This document shows positions 43,837-51,922 of a stretch of 64,000 bases of DNA, piece by piece; position 1 is the first letter of the stretch, and the number at the start of each line of letters is the position of its first letter. The notes beneath the pieces were generated by a model. The model did no database searches, had not been told where the DNA came from, and saw nothing but the letters and a program-made list of their open reading frames with translations. The stretch is taken from NCBI RefSeq assembly GCF_001613935.1, contig NZ_LQCI01000004.1, forward strand, positions 174,777 through 238,776, in the 5' to 3' direction. Made by a program: the position numbers and the translations under genes. The DNA comes from Amycolatopsis regifaucium. Its GTDB lineage: Bacteria > Actinomycetota > Actinomycetes > Mycobacteriales > Pseudonocardiaceae.

Positions 43837-46800
43837 ATGGCCGGGCCGGGCGGCGGATTCGAGCTGAACTGGACCGATGTCGCGGACATCGTCTGGCTGG
43901 CCGCGGCCATCGCTCCCCAGCGCGAAGCCGACCGGCCCGAACCGGCCGAGGAGCCGAAGCCGCCGCCCGCCGACGTGCGGATGCGCAACGCGCCTTCGGA
44001 ACGCCGGGAAATCCCGCCGCTTCCCGAATCGCGGCCGGTCCCGGCTCCCGGTGGCGCGTCGCCGGGCGGGGACGACGGCCTGGCCGTGGAGATCGGCACC
44101 GTCCCCGGCGCACCGCCCGAACCGGCGGTCGACGGCACCGGACCGGGCGGAATCGTGCCGCTGGAATCGCTGGCCTGCTTCCGCGCGCTGAGAAAAGTGA
44201 AACGGGAGACGGCCTCGTCGCGACACAACGATGTGGTCCTGGACGAAGAGGCGACCGCCGTCCGGGCCGCGGAGACCGGACGGTGGTGGCCGGTCACCCG
44301 ATCGAGAAGAGAGCGCTGGCTCGACCTGACGCTCGTCATCGACAACGGCCCGTCGATGGCGCTGTGGCGGCCGCGGGTGTCCGCGTTCGTCGAACTGCTC
44401 CGGCAAGTGGGTGCTTTTCGCACCGTTCAGGTACGGCTGTTGGAAACCGCGAAGGACAACGGCCAGGAAGGTCCCGTTCTCCGTGGCGGCGCGCCCGGCG
44501 CGCCGGCCCGCGACCCGAACGAGATCCTGGATTCGTCGGGACGGCGCGTGGTCCTGGTGCTGACCGACGGTGTCGGGGACGCCTGGCAGAAGAGGGACGC
44601 GCTGTACCCGATGCTGGCGCGCTGGGGCGCGGCGATGCCGGTCAGCATCGTTCATCTGCTTCCCCAATGGCTGTGGGGACGCTGTGGGATGAGTCCCCGC
44701 AAGGCGCGGTTGCGCGTCCCGAACGCGTTGGTGCCCAACGGTCGCTGGAGCTGCGATCTCGCGGACGCCTGGCTCGATCCCGGTTCGGCGATTCCCGGCG
44801 GCACCGTCCCCGTTCCGGTGCTCGAACTGCGGCCGAAGTCGCTCGGCTGGTGGGCCGGCCTGATGACCGGCGAAAACGCCGAGGCCGTCGAAGGAACCGT
44901 CGTACTCACCACAGAACGGATTCCCCGCTCCGAATCCGCCGATCCGCCGACGAGTTTGTCACCCGCCGAAAGAGTGCACAGATTCCGCAGTGTGGCGTCC
45001 CCGCCGGCGCTACGCTTGGCACAGTTGCTCGCGGCGGTACCGGTCCGGCTCGACGTCGCGAAGCTGGTGGGACAACGGTTCGTGCCGGAGGCGAGACTGG
45101 AGCACCTCCTCGAACTTTTGCTTTCGGGGATCATGTACGCTCCCGGACTCAGGGAAGGGAAGTCCACTTGGGACACCGGTGGGGTCTTCGCTTTTCCCGA
45201 GGCAGTCCGGGAATTGTTGCTCAGTGGCGCGCGGCGGTCGGAGACGGCCGATGTCGTCCGAGTGGCCGCCACCCATTTCGGTGGCCGGATTCCGCTGCTC
45301 GGTCACCTCCGAGACGCCATCGCCGACCCGAACAACACGCCGGATCCGGTGCTCACCCACGAGTCCTCGTCCGACGTCGAACTGGAGAGCGTCGTCATGC
45401 GCGCGCTGTCCGGACCGTACCTGTCCCGCGCGGACCGGTTGCGGAACGTCGTTCAAGGTCGCGGTTCCATCGTCTCCAAAACCATCCTGTCCAAAGCTGA
45501 TCTGTCCGAATCTCCTCTGTCCGAATCTGAATCAATCAAGACATCAATCAAGACTGTGAGCGCAAAGATGCCTGAGACGGCCGAACGTCCACCTGCTTCG
45601 ACTCCCGCGGCGCAGGGACGCTCGTCTTATCTCAGTGAGCCCGAATCCACCGAGACGACGAGCAGGATCGTCCATCCTGCGGCTTCCAACCCGACCCGGA
45701 ACTTCCCCGCGCGCCAGCCCGACGATCCGCCTTTGGTGTTCGGGAACGTGCCGCCGCGCAACCCCAATTTCACCGGCCGCGACGAGCTGCTGGAACAACT
45801 CACCAAGCGGTTGAGCAGCGGTACCACCGCGGTGCTCCCGTCGGCGTTGCACGGCCTCGGCGGTATCGGCAAAACGCAGATGGCGACCGAATACATCTAC
45901 CGGCATCTCCACGATTACGACCTCGTCTGGTGGATCGACGCCGCGCACACCACCCAGATCCGGGCGGGCCTCACCGAACTCGCCGCGCTCCTCGGCCTGC
46001 AGGGCGCGTCCGAGGCGAACGTCGCGGTACCCGCGGTGATCGAAGCGCTCCGGACCGGACGGCCGTTCCGCCGCTGGCTTCTGGTCTTCGACGCCGCGGA
46101 GAGCCCGGAGACGGTGCTGCCGTTCTTCCCGCGCAACGGTCCGGGCGAAATCCTCATCACCTCGCGGAACTCCGACTGGGCGGGTATCGCGCGACCGCTG
46201 GAGCTGGCGGTGTTCAAACGGGAGGAAAGCGTCGAGCTGCTCGGCCGCCGCGGTCCGGAGATCGACCCGGCGGACGCCGACGAACTCGCCGAAAAGCTCG
46301 GCGATCTGCCCTTGGCCGTCGAGCAGGCGGCGGCCTGGCGCGCGGTGACCGGGATGCCGGTACACGAGTACCTGCGCCTGTTCGACGAGTCGGTCGAGGA
46401 AATCCTCGACACCGCCTCGGCGCCCGACTACGAGGTTTCGGTCGCCGCGGCGTGGAACGTCTCGTTCGAGGAACTGAAGACCCGCAACCCGGCCGCCCAC
46501 CAGATCCTGCACATCTGCGCTTTCTTCTCCCCGGAACCGATTTCCCGTGATCTGCTCACCGGCGTCAACCGGGTCTCGATTTCCCCGGAGCTCGACGCCG
46601 CGCTGCGCGACCCGATCAAGCTGGCCCGCGCCATTCGCGACATCAACCGGTACGGCCTCGCGAAGATCGATCACGGCAACAACACCCTCCAGCTGCACCG
46701 GCTGGTCCAGCTGGTCCTGCGCAACCGGGTCATGGCCCGGCAGGTGCACGCACGGATGCAGCACGGGGCCCACCAGCTGCTCGCCGCGCTGGACCCGAAC

Positions 46801-48210
46801 GACCCCGAGTCGAGCAGGCATTGGTCGCGCTACCGCGAACTGCTGCCGCACGTGTACGCGGCGAACGTGCTGGAATGCGACGACAGCTGGCCGCGTCAGC
46901 TCCACATCAACATCATGCGTTACCTGTTCGAGTACGGCGATCACGAAGAAGCGGCCCGGCTCGGCCTTCAGGCGCGGGAGCTGCTCACCGAAAGACTCGG
47001 TCCCACCCATCCGCAGACCCTCGAGGTTTCGTCGAGGCTGGGCCTTTACCTGTGGTCGATCGGCCGGTATCAGGAAGCCGCGGAACTCAATCAGCGCACC
47101 CTCGCGTTGCGGCTTCAGGTTTCCGGTGAAGAGAACGAGGAGACCTTCGCCCTCCAGCGGAACATCACGATCGATCTCCGGGCACAGGGCGACTTCGCGG
47201 CGGCGACCAAACTGAGCGAAGAGGTCTACCACAAAGCCAAGCGCATGTTCGGCGAAGACGATCCGGAGACGCTGAACGCCGCTTACCAGCACGCCATCAG
47301 CCTCCGGCTCGCCGGTGCCTACCGGGCGGCCGCGGAACTGGACCAGGACACCCTCAAACGGCGCAGCGAGGTGCTCGGCCGCGATCACGTCCGCACCTTC
47401 AGCGTCAACAGCGCGCTGATCGTGGATCTGCGCGAAGCCGGGGAGTACGGCCGGGCCCGGGTGCAGCAGGAAAGGCTCACGGAGAACTTCCAGGCCCGGT
47501 TCGGTGAGGATCAGCTGGACTCCACGGGTAACTCGTTCCTGCTTTCGGTGGCGAGGCGCAAGGACGGCGACCACCCTGGCGCGCTCAGCCTTTCCATGGC
47601 GGCGCTCAAGAGGTTCCGGTTCGCCTATGGTGACGACCACTCCATCACGATGGCCTGCGCGCTCGCCCACTCGATCGATCTCCGGCACTCCGGTGATCTG
47701 GCGGCGGCGAAGAAACTCGGTGAAGAGACCTTCGAGCGTTACCGGAGCGGGCTCGGCGAGCACCATCCGCACACCCTCGGGGCGAACGCCGACCTGGCGG
47801 TGACGTTGCGGCACCAGGGCGACACCGCGGCCGCCCGTGCGCTGAACGAGCGCGCACTCGAACATTTCCGCGCCACCATCGGCCCGGATCACCCCTACGC
47901 CGTGGTCGTCACGATCAACCTGGCGAGTGACCTGTCGGTGCTGGGCGAGTACGACAGGGCGATCGAACTGGGCCGTGACGCGGTCGAACGCGGCACCCAG
48001 GTGCTGGGGGAGGACCACCCCACCGTCCTGGTGGCGGCCTTCAACCTCGGGCTGGATCTGGCCGCTCTCGGGCGGGACGAGGAGGCCGCGCCGTTTCGCG
48101 ACCCGATCCTGGCCAAGTACCGCCGGGTGCTCGGCGAGGCCCATCCGGGAACGCAGGCGGCGGGCCGCGGTACCCGTGGCGACTGTGACATCGACCCGAT
48201 GCTGATGTGA
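43837..48210 (+). CDS. fxsT: FxsT-like protein: SAV_2336-type vWA domain, NB-ARC STAND ATPase, TPR array
   Basis: 1457 residues. Approximate layout: a Pro-rich N-region; a vWA-like domain ~160-330 with LTLVIDNGPSMALW (degenerate MIDAS, DNGPS for DxSxS) and VVLVLTDGVGDAW, plus the rest of the SAV_2336-type region to ~560; a Ser/Thr-rich linker with repeated SESPLSESES-like runs; NB-ARC ~635-980 with P-loop LHGLGGIGKTQ and WWIDAAHTTQ; then ~9 kinesin-light-chain-like 42-residue TPRs (GEDHPTVL-type starts) and a CDIDPMLM end. STAND ATPases of this kind sense a trigger through repeats and oligomerise. The name FxsT denotes the tetratricopeptide component associated with FxSxx-COOH peptides. Confidence 0.85.
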   Translation: MAGPGGGFELNWTDVADIVWLAAAIAPQREADRPEPAEEPKPPPADVRMRNAPSERREIPPLPESRPVPAPGGASPGGDDGLAVEIGTVPGAPPEPAVDGTGPGGIVPLESLACFRALRKVKRETASSRHNDVVLDEEATAVRAAETGRWWPVTRSRRERWLDLTLVIDNGPSMALWRPRVSAFVELLRQVGAFRTVQVRLLETAKDNGQEGPVLRGGAPGAPARDPNEILDSSGRRVVLVLTDGVGDAWQKRDALYPMLARWGAAMPVSIVHLLPQWLWGRCGMSPRKARLRVPNALVPNGRWSCDLADAWLDPGSAIPGGTVPVPVLELRPKSLGWWAGLMTGENAEAVEGTVVLTTERIPRSESADPPTSLSPAERVHRFRSVASPPALRLAQLLAAVPVRLDVAKLVGQRFVPEARLEHLLELLLSGIMYAPGLREGKSTWDTGGVFAFPEAVRELLLSGARRSETADVVRVAATHFGGRIPLLGHLRDAIADPNNTPDPVLTHESSSDVELESVVMRALSGPYLSRADRLRNVVQGRGSIVSKTILSKADLSESPLSESESIKTSIKTVSAKMPETAERPPASTPAAQGRSSYLSEPESTETTSRIVHPAASNPTRNFPARQPDDPPLVFGNVPPRNPNFTGRDELLEQLTKRLSSGTTAVLPSALHGLGGIGKTQMATEYIYRHLHDYDLVWWIDAAHTTQIRAGLTELAALLGLQGASEANVAVPAVIEALRTGRPFRRWLLVFDAAESPETVLPFFPRNGPGEILITSRNSDWAGIARPLELAVFKREESVELLGRRGPEIDPADADELAEKLGDLPLAVEQAAAWRAVTGMPVHEYLRLFDESVEEILDTASAPDYEVSVAAAWNVSFEELKTRNPAAHQILHICAFFSPEPISRDLLTGVNRVSISPELDAALRDPIKLARAIRDINRYGLAKIDHGNNTLQLHRLVQLVLRNRVMARQVHARMQHGAHQLLAALDPNDPESSRHWSRYRELLPHVYAANVLECDDSWPRQLHINIMRYLFEYGDHEEAARLGLQARELLTERLGPTHPQTLEVSSRLGLYLWSIGRYQEAAELNQRTLALRLQVSGEENEETFALQRNITIDLRAQGDFAAATKLSEEVYHKAKRMFGEDDPETLNAAYQHAISLRLAGAYRAAAELDQDTLKRRSEVLGRDHVRTFSVNSALIVDLREAGEYGRARVQQERLTENFQARFGEDQLDSTGNSFLLSVARRKDGDHPGALSLSMAALKRFRFAYGDDHSITMACALAHSIDLRHSGDLAAAKKLGEETFERYRSGLGEHHPHTLGANADLAVTLRHQGDTAAARALNERALEHFRATIGPDHPYAVVVTINLASDLSVLGEYDRAIELGRDAVERGTQVLGEDHPTVLVAAFNLGLDLAALGRDEEAAPFRDPILAKYRRVLGEAHPGTQAAGRGTRGDCDIDPMLM

Positions 48211-48211
48211 G

Positions 48212-50029
48212 TCAGCCGGGTACGAGTTGCCCGATCCAGGAGGCGAGCTGTTCCACGGTCGGTGGCCGCGGACCGCAGCGCAGGCGCCGGTGCACCGCTC
48301 GGACGAGCTCGGGGCACCGCAGCAGGGCACGGGCGGCGGGATGGGGGCCTCGCGCGGACAACGCGAGGCCCAGCCCCGCCAGCGAGTTCGGCCGGTCCGG
48401 GTCCGCGGCGAGTTCCTGCCGGTAGCCCTCGATGGCGTCGAGGAAATCGCCTGCGGCGTAGGCGAAATCAGCGGTGGTGGCACCGGGTACCGCGGGCGCG
48501 CGTCCGTCCGGTGCGGGCGGGGTGCCGCCGACGGCCAGCCGGATCAGGTCGGTTCTGGCGTGGGACCAGGTTCCGTCCGGGACCGGTGTCGGCGGAAGGT
48601 CGGTCGCGTCGAGGGTGGCCGGCGGCCTCGGCCGTCCGTCGAGCCAGGCCGCCGCCAGTGCGGCGACCACGGACGGGTCAGGGCGGAGGTGGCGGGCGCG
48701 CCAGCCCGCGAGGTGATCCCGGCAGGCGGCCTCGGCCAGTTCGCTCGCCTCCGGCGGGACGGGTTCGTCCCGCCAGGCGCCGAGGCGTTCGGCGATGTTG
48801 TCGAGGAACCGGCGTCCGGCGGAGGTCAGGGTCGCGTCCGCGCGCAGGGTCTGCAGGGTGCGCCAGGTCTGCTCGCGCCAGTACGCGAACTCGAAGCCCG
48901 AGCGCCGGGGAATCCGGTCGGCCCGGCTCAGCGCGCGCCAGAACGCCGTGACCCCGAAGAAGGCATAGACCCCTTGCAGGGCACCGCTCAACGGCCGCGG
49001 GTCATCTCGCCAGGCCACGTAGATCCGTTCCCGTGGATCGGGTTCGGACAACTCGACCAAATGCAGCAGACCGCCGAGCACGATGTGCTGGAACTCGTGG
49101 ATGAGGGTCTCGGCGAGGGACGCGCCGTCGGTGGGAAGGGCGACCACCGCGCTGCCGAACGCCTCGCCGGTCGACGCGCTCGGATTCCGGAACAACACCC
49201 GGGGTTTCGGTACCAGGGAGGCAAGGCCCACCGGCATGATGCGGGCCAACCCGGGAAGATGGGCGGCGATCAGACGGCAGGCCTCGTCGATCAGCCGCTG
49301 CCAATCCGCCAGCTCCTCTTCCGGCAGCCGTTCCGGCGGGATCGGCTCGTAGAGCCCGCGATAGGGATCGAGGTCGTCCAGCCACAGCGAGAACCGGTGT
49401 GCGCCCACCTGGCTTCGTACCCGCCGGATGCCCCACCAGCCCGGCGCGTCGGACGCGGGCGTGTTCGGCGCCTGGACCGTCGTTTCGCCGTTCATCACGG
49501 AGTAGCGGCCGCGCGCACCTCGGACGGTGGCCGAGGAAAACGTCGCGGTGCCGGGAAATCTGGCCATACCGAGTGACGGGAGCATGGCGTTGCCCTGCCA
49601 AGCCGGGATGGTGGTCTCGAAGTCCAGCTCCGCCCGGATCGCCGCGGCCGCCGCGATCGCGTGCGCGTGCCCCAGGTGCATCCACAGTGGACCGACGCCA
49701 TCGGTTCCGTTGCGCAGCAACCGAGTCGTGTAACCCGCCCAGCTCCCGGTGTAGGGATTGGTGAGCATCCGGCTCACCGCCCGGGGTGCCCTCGCTTCGG
49801 CACGGGCGAGGAGTTCCCAAGCGGAATCCAGCGGCGGCAGGGGGCCGGAGTGGTCCGGGATCTTCGTGGCTTCGGTCAACAGCGCGTGAATCAACAGTTT
49901 GCGACGGCTGCGCTCCGCCCGGCGCAGACGGCGCGCCATGTCCTCTTCGCCGTCGAGCCGCGCGAGCGCGTCGAAGTCTCGCCACGACAAACGGTGGAAC
50001 GCGTGCTGGGGCTCGGCTGCCTGCCGCAT
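48212..50029 (-). CDS. HExxH-motif peptide-modifying protein (2-oxoglutarate-dependent hydroxylase-like)
   Basis: 605 residues. The motif LIHEFQHIVLGGLLHLVEL near residue 311 is followed by YVAWRDDPRPLSGALQGVYAFFGVTAFW, the pattern of the aKG-HExxH putative peptide beta-hydroxylases found beside RiPP precursors. No signal peptide. The C-terminal ~60 residues (FAYAAGDFLDAIEGYRQELAADPDRPNSLAGLGLAL) are TPR-like. The ATG overlaps the stop of the precursor peptide (TGATG), so peptide and enzyme are translationally coupled. The 3' end is 1 nt from the FxsT-like stop on the other strand, with no terminator between them. Confidence 0.85.
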   Translation of the reverse strand: MRQAAEPQHAFHRLSWRDFDALARLDGEEDMARRLRRAERSRRKLLIHALLTEATKIPDHSGPLPPLDSAWELLARAEARAPRAVSRMLTNPYTGSWAGYTTRLLRNGTDGVGPLWMHLGHAHAIAAAAAIRAELDFETTIPAWQGNAMLPSLGMARFPGTATFSSATVRGARGRYSVMNGETTVQAPNTPASDAPGWWGIRRVRSQVGAHRFSLWLDDLDPYRGLYEPIPPERLPEEELADWQRLIDEACRLIAAHLPGLARIMPVGLASLVPKPRVLFRNPSASTGEAFGSAVVALPTDGASLAETLIHEFQHIVLGGLLHLVELSEPDPRERIYVAWRDDPRPLSGALQGVYAFFGVTAFWRALSRADRIPRRSGFEFAYWREQTWRTLQTLRADATLTSAGRRFLDNIAERLGAWRDEPVPPEASELAEAACRDHLAGWRARHLRPDPSVVAALAAAWLDGRPRPPATLDATDLPPTPVPDGTWSHARTDLIRLAVGGTPPAPDGRAPAVPGATTADFAYAAGDFLDAIEGYRQELAADPDRPNSLAGLGLALSARGPHPAARALLRCPELVRAVHRRLRCGPRPPTVEQLASWIGQLVPG

Positions 50030-50229
50030 CAGTCGATCCGCTCGCCGCCCCCGGTGTTGGTGTTGCTTCGGTAGCGCGCGTGAACGTGTCTGGTGCGTTC
50101 GACGACTTGGTGCGCCGAATGGCGGAAGGCTTCACTGTCGAGCTCTCGTAACGCGGTGAACGAGACCGCGTCGAGATCGAGCAACGCGGATTCGATGTCC
50201 GGTTCCGTGTTCGCCGAGAAAGAACTCAT
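50029..50229 (-). CDS. FxsA-like RiPP precursor peptide (66 aa) lacking the FxSxx end
   Basis: ATG 50229 follows GGAGGG at 10 nt; a GTG six codons upstream overlaps the RBS. The leader-like part (~12-46; SALLDLDAVSFTALRELDSE then AHQVVERT) matches the pattern of FxsA leaders: Ser-Ala-Leu, Asp-Leu, Val-Ser, Leu-x2-Leu-Asp. The tail HVHARYRSNTNTGGGERID does not end in FxSxx, so the classical radical-SAM core is missing. Its His, Asn, Asp and Tyr residues are candidate hydroxylation sites. Coupled to the HExxH gene. Assignment as a precursor is inferred from leader pattern and context. Confidence 0.72.
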   Translation of the reverse strand: MSSFSANTEPDIESALLDLDAVSFTALRELDSEAFRHSAHQVVERTRHVHARYRSNTNTGGGERID

Positions 50230-50306
50230 CGTGCCGATTCCCTCCACCCCGTGAAACGGTTGCGAGAGTTGAACCTTGACCAGGATAGCCGAGATTTCCC
50301 CGCCGA

Positions 50307-51020
50307 TCAGTCTTCTTCCGGCGGGGGTGGCCGTCCGGCCGCCAATTCACGCAGCGCGCGGGGCCGGGTGATGGTGACGCGCTGGCGGGCGGTGCGCACC
50401 ACGCCCAGCCGCCGGAGTTCGTCGAGGCCCCGGATCAGAGTGCTGCGGGAGACGCGCGCGAAACCCGCCAATTCCCCTTGGTTGAAATGGAGATCGACCT
50501 GTTTCCCGTCCACCGGATCGAGGGCGTGCTGAAGCGCCAGTTCCAGCAGTACCGCGGCGAGCCGCTGCGGGAAATCCGGTCCGCCGGATTCGAGACGCAG
50601 ACGATCGGATTGCTGCAGCCGGATCGCCGCGGTACGGAAGATCTCCTCGGCGATACGCGGCTGGGCGCGCAACACCCCGAGGAATTGCTCCCTCGGCACG
50701 ATGAGGGTGTGCACCTCGTCGATCGCCGACATCGTCGCGGACCGGGGGAGTCCGCTGATGGGGGCGAGTTCGCCGACGATTTCCGCGGGACCGCGCGCGG
50801 CGAGCGGCGCGTCTTCGCCGCGATAATTGGTGGCGCTGATCTTCACCCAGCCGCGCAGGACGACGAACATACTCGTGGGCGGGCTGCCCTGGAGCGCGAG
50901 GATCTGTCCGGGCCGCCACACCTTCAGATGGCCCGCGTTCCGGAGAGCGGTCTGCTCGGCGGGCGTCAGCCGACGCCAGGTTCCGAGTTCCCCGTGCTCA
51001 CCGGCGGGGGGACCGGTCAT
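50307..51020 (-). CDS. Crp/Fnr family transcriptional regulator
   Basis: 237 residues. Cyclic-nucleotide-binding domain ~20-135 (WRPGQILALQGSPPTSMFVVLRGWVKI; GELAPISGLPRSATMSAIDE) and winged HTH ~165-225 (FNQGELAGFARVSRSTLIRGLDELRRLGVV). The phosphate-binding cassette has GELAPISGLPRSAT instead of the cAMP-type GELALIYGTPRAAT. No Fnr cysteines. GGAGGACAAGG precedes the ATG. It lies 77 nt upstream of the precursor peptide on the same strand and may sense a nucleotide, possibly one made by the cyclase-like VMAP protein. Confidence 0.88.
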   Translation of the reverse strand: MTGPPAGEHGELGTWRRLTPAEQTALRNAGHLKVWRPGQILALQGSPPTSMFVVLRGWVKISATNYRGEDAPLAARGPAEIVGELAPISGLPRSATMSAIDEVHTLIVPREQFLGVLRAQPRIAEEIFRTAAIRLQQSDRLRLESGGPDFPQRLAAVLLELALQHALDPVDGKQVDLHFNQGELAGFARVSRSTLIRGLDELRRLGVVRTARQRVTITRPRALRELAAGRPPPPEED

Positions 51021-51159
51021 CCTTGTCCTCCGGTTCCACGGGAACCGGATAGGCGCTGTGTTCCATTTGACGCATCAGCAACTCCCCCGACTCGTCAGCA
51101 TGGTCAGTGGGCGGAACGACCCGAAGTTTCGCACCGGAATCGGTAATTGTGCCAGGCAA
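50998..51159 (-). CDS. Possible 53-residue protein overlapping the Crp/Fnr start
   Basis: A TTG-initiated frame ends 23 nt inside the Crp/Fnr gene. The product is hydrophilic and acidic (RVVPPTDHADESGELLMRQM, EPEDKDDRSPRR). RBS support is weak and third-position GC is lower than in nearby genes. It could be a short leader gene coupled to the regulator or a chance frame. Confidence 0.3.
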   Translation of the reverse strand: MPGTITDSGAKLRVVPPTDHADESGELLMRQMEHSAYPVPVEPEDKDDRSPRR

Positions 51160-51204
51160 GGGGTGAGTTCACCAGGCCTCGGCCCGGCGACGGGGGAGGA
51201 TGTC

Positions 51205-51615
51205 ATGCGTAGTGCCGAAAGTGTGTTAGGACGGCCGAAGGACCATCGCCACGCGCCCGCCGGTCAGAATCCGCGGACGCCCAGGGCGCTCGGACGGAGA
51301 CCGGCTTTCTTCGCGCCGCATCCGCCGCTGATGTCCGGCGGGTGGTACCAGGGCGACGATCACGAGGTCGTCGGCCCGGGGCGGTATCCGGTTCCACGCC
51401 CACCGGCCAAGTCCGTGAAGGCGGCCTTGCTGTGGGCGCTTTTCTTGGGCCCCTTGGGGCTCTGCTACGTGTCACCGATCGGCGGGTTGATCGCGACGGC
51501 GGTCTCGGTCACGGCGATCACCTTCGGGGGAGCTTCACTGACGGCCGTGCTCTGGCCGGTCGTCATGGTGCTCTCGCTGGCGGCCTTGCCCCGGCGCCCG
51601 GAGGACGGGAAATAA
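51205..51615 (+). CDS. Small membrane protein (136 aa)
   Basis: ATG 51205 with GGGGGAGGA just upstream. A basic, Pro-rich N-terminal half (~1-72) is followed by two or three hydrophobic helices (AALLWALFLGPLGLCYVSPI; LIATAVSVTAITFGG; LTAVLWPVVMVLSLAALP) and a charged tail. No family recognised with confidence. It diverges from the Crp/Fnr regulator and may be controlled by it. Confidence 0.7.
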   Translation: MRSAESVLGRPKDHRHAPAGQNPRTPRALGRRPAFFAPHPPLMSGGWYQGDDHEVVGPGRYPVPRPPAKSVKAALLWALFLGPLGLCYVSPIGGLIATAVSVTAITFGGASLTAVLWPVVMVLSLAALPRRPEDGK

Positions 51616-51628
51616 GTGACACGGATGC

Positions 51629-51652
51629 CATCCGGCCGGTTCCGGCCGGATG
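51629..51652. other. Compact perfect palindrome
   Basis: CATCCGGCCGG (51629-51639) and CCGGCCGGATG (51642-51652) are reverse complements with TT between them. It may add to the terminator immediately downstream or be an operator. The rest of 51616-51922 holds that terminator and repeat copy 6; no intact gene is seen. Confidence 0.5.
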
Positions 51653-51657
51653 AACCG

Positions 51658-51690
51658 GGTGGGGGCCGCTCGAGGGGGGTGGCCCCCACC
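51658..51690 (+). terminator. Hairpin after the 136-residue membrane protein gene
   Basis: GGTGGGGGCC (51658-51667) and GGCCCCCACC (51681-51690) pair perfectly with a 13-nt loop, 42 nt after the stop. Confidence 0.7.
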
Positions 51691-51829
51691 GCGGGCTCAC
51701 CCTTCCGGCGGTGCCACCATCCGAAAGTCGCGTCCTGGTGCTCCGATCAGGAAGAGAACGGCTGGGTGCACACGCCCGTGAACTCGGCGTCGATCCCGGC
51801 GACGCGCTCGCCGCCGCGCTGGAAAACCT

Positions 51830-51914
51830 CGTGAGTGATGGTGACGGTTAAAGCGGACCCAGTCCGTGAAGGCCTCCTTCCCTACCCTGAAAGTAGGGAA
51901 GGAGGCCTTCACGG
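51830..51914. repeat. Dispersed palindrome, copy 6, with flank motif
   Basis: Flank CGTGAGTGATGGTGACGGTT (51830-51849), then a perfect 22-bp stem (51864-51885 / 51893-51914) with a 7-nt loop. The arm core is CCGTGAAGGCCTCCTTCC. It ends 8 nt before the P450 stop and can serve as its terminator. Confidence 0.9.
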
Positions 51915-51922
51915 CACGGCCG

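Noticed and set aside
45544..48483. 979-residue minus-strand frame opposite the FxsT-like gene
   Set aside because: Shadow of a high-GC gene: Arg/Gly/Val/His-rich composition, no domain, fully overlaps a protein with clear NB-ARC and TPR motifs.
50029..50247. Peptide read as a classical FxSxx-COOH precursor
   Set aside because: The C-terminus is GGERID, not FxSxx; only the leader part matches, so the classical label was not used.
51747..51865. Minus-strand frame ending in EFTGVCTQPFSS that resembles the tail of a truncated gene
   Set aside because: No start, no recognised family, and its upstream part is made of the dispersed-repeat flank; too weak to call a pseudogene.
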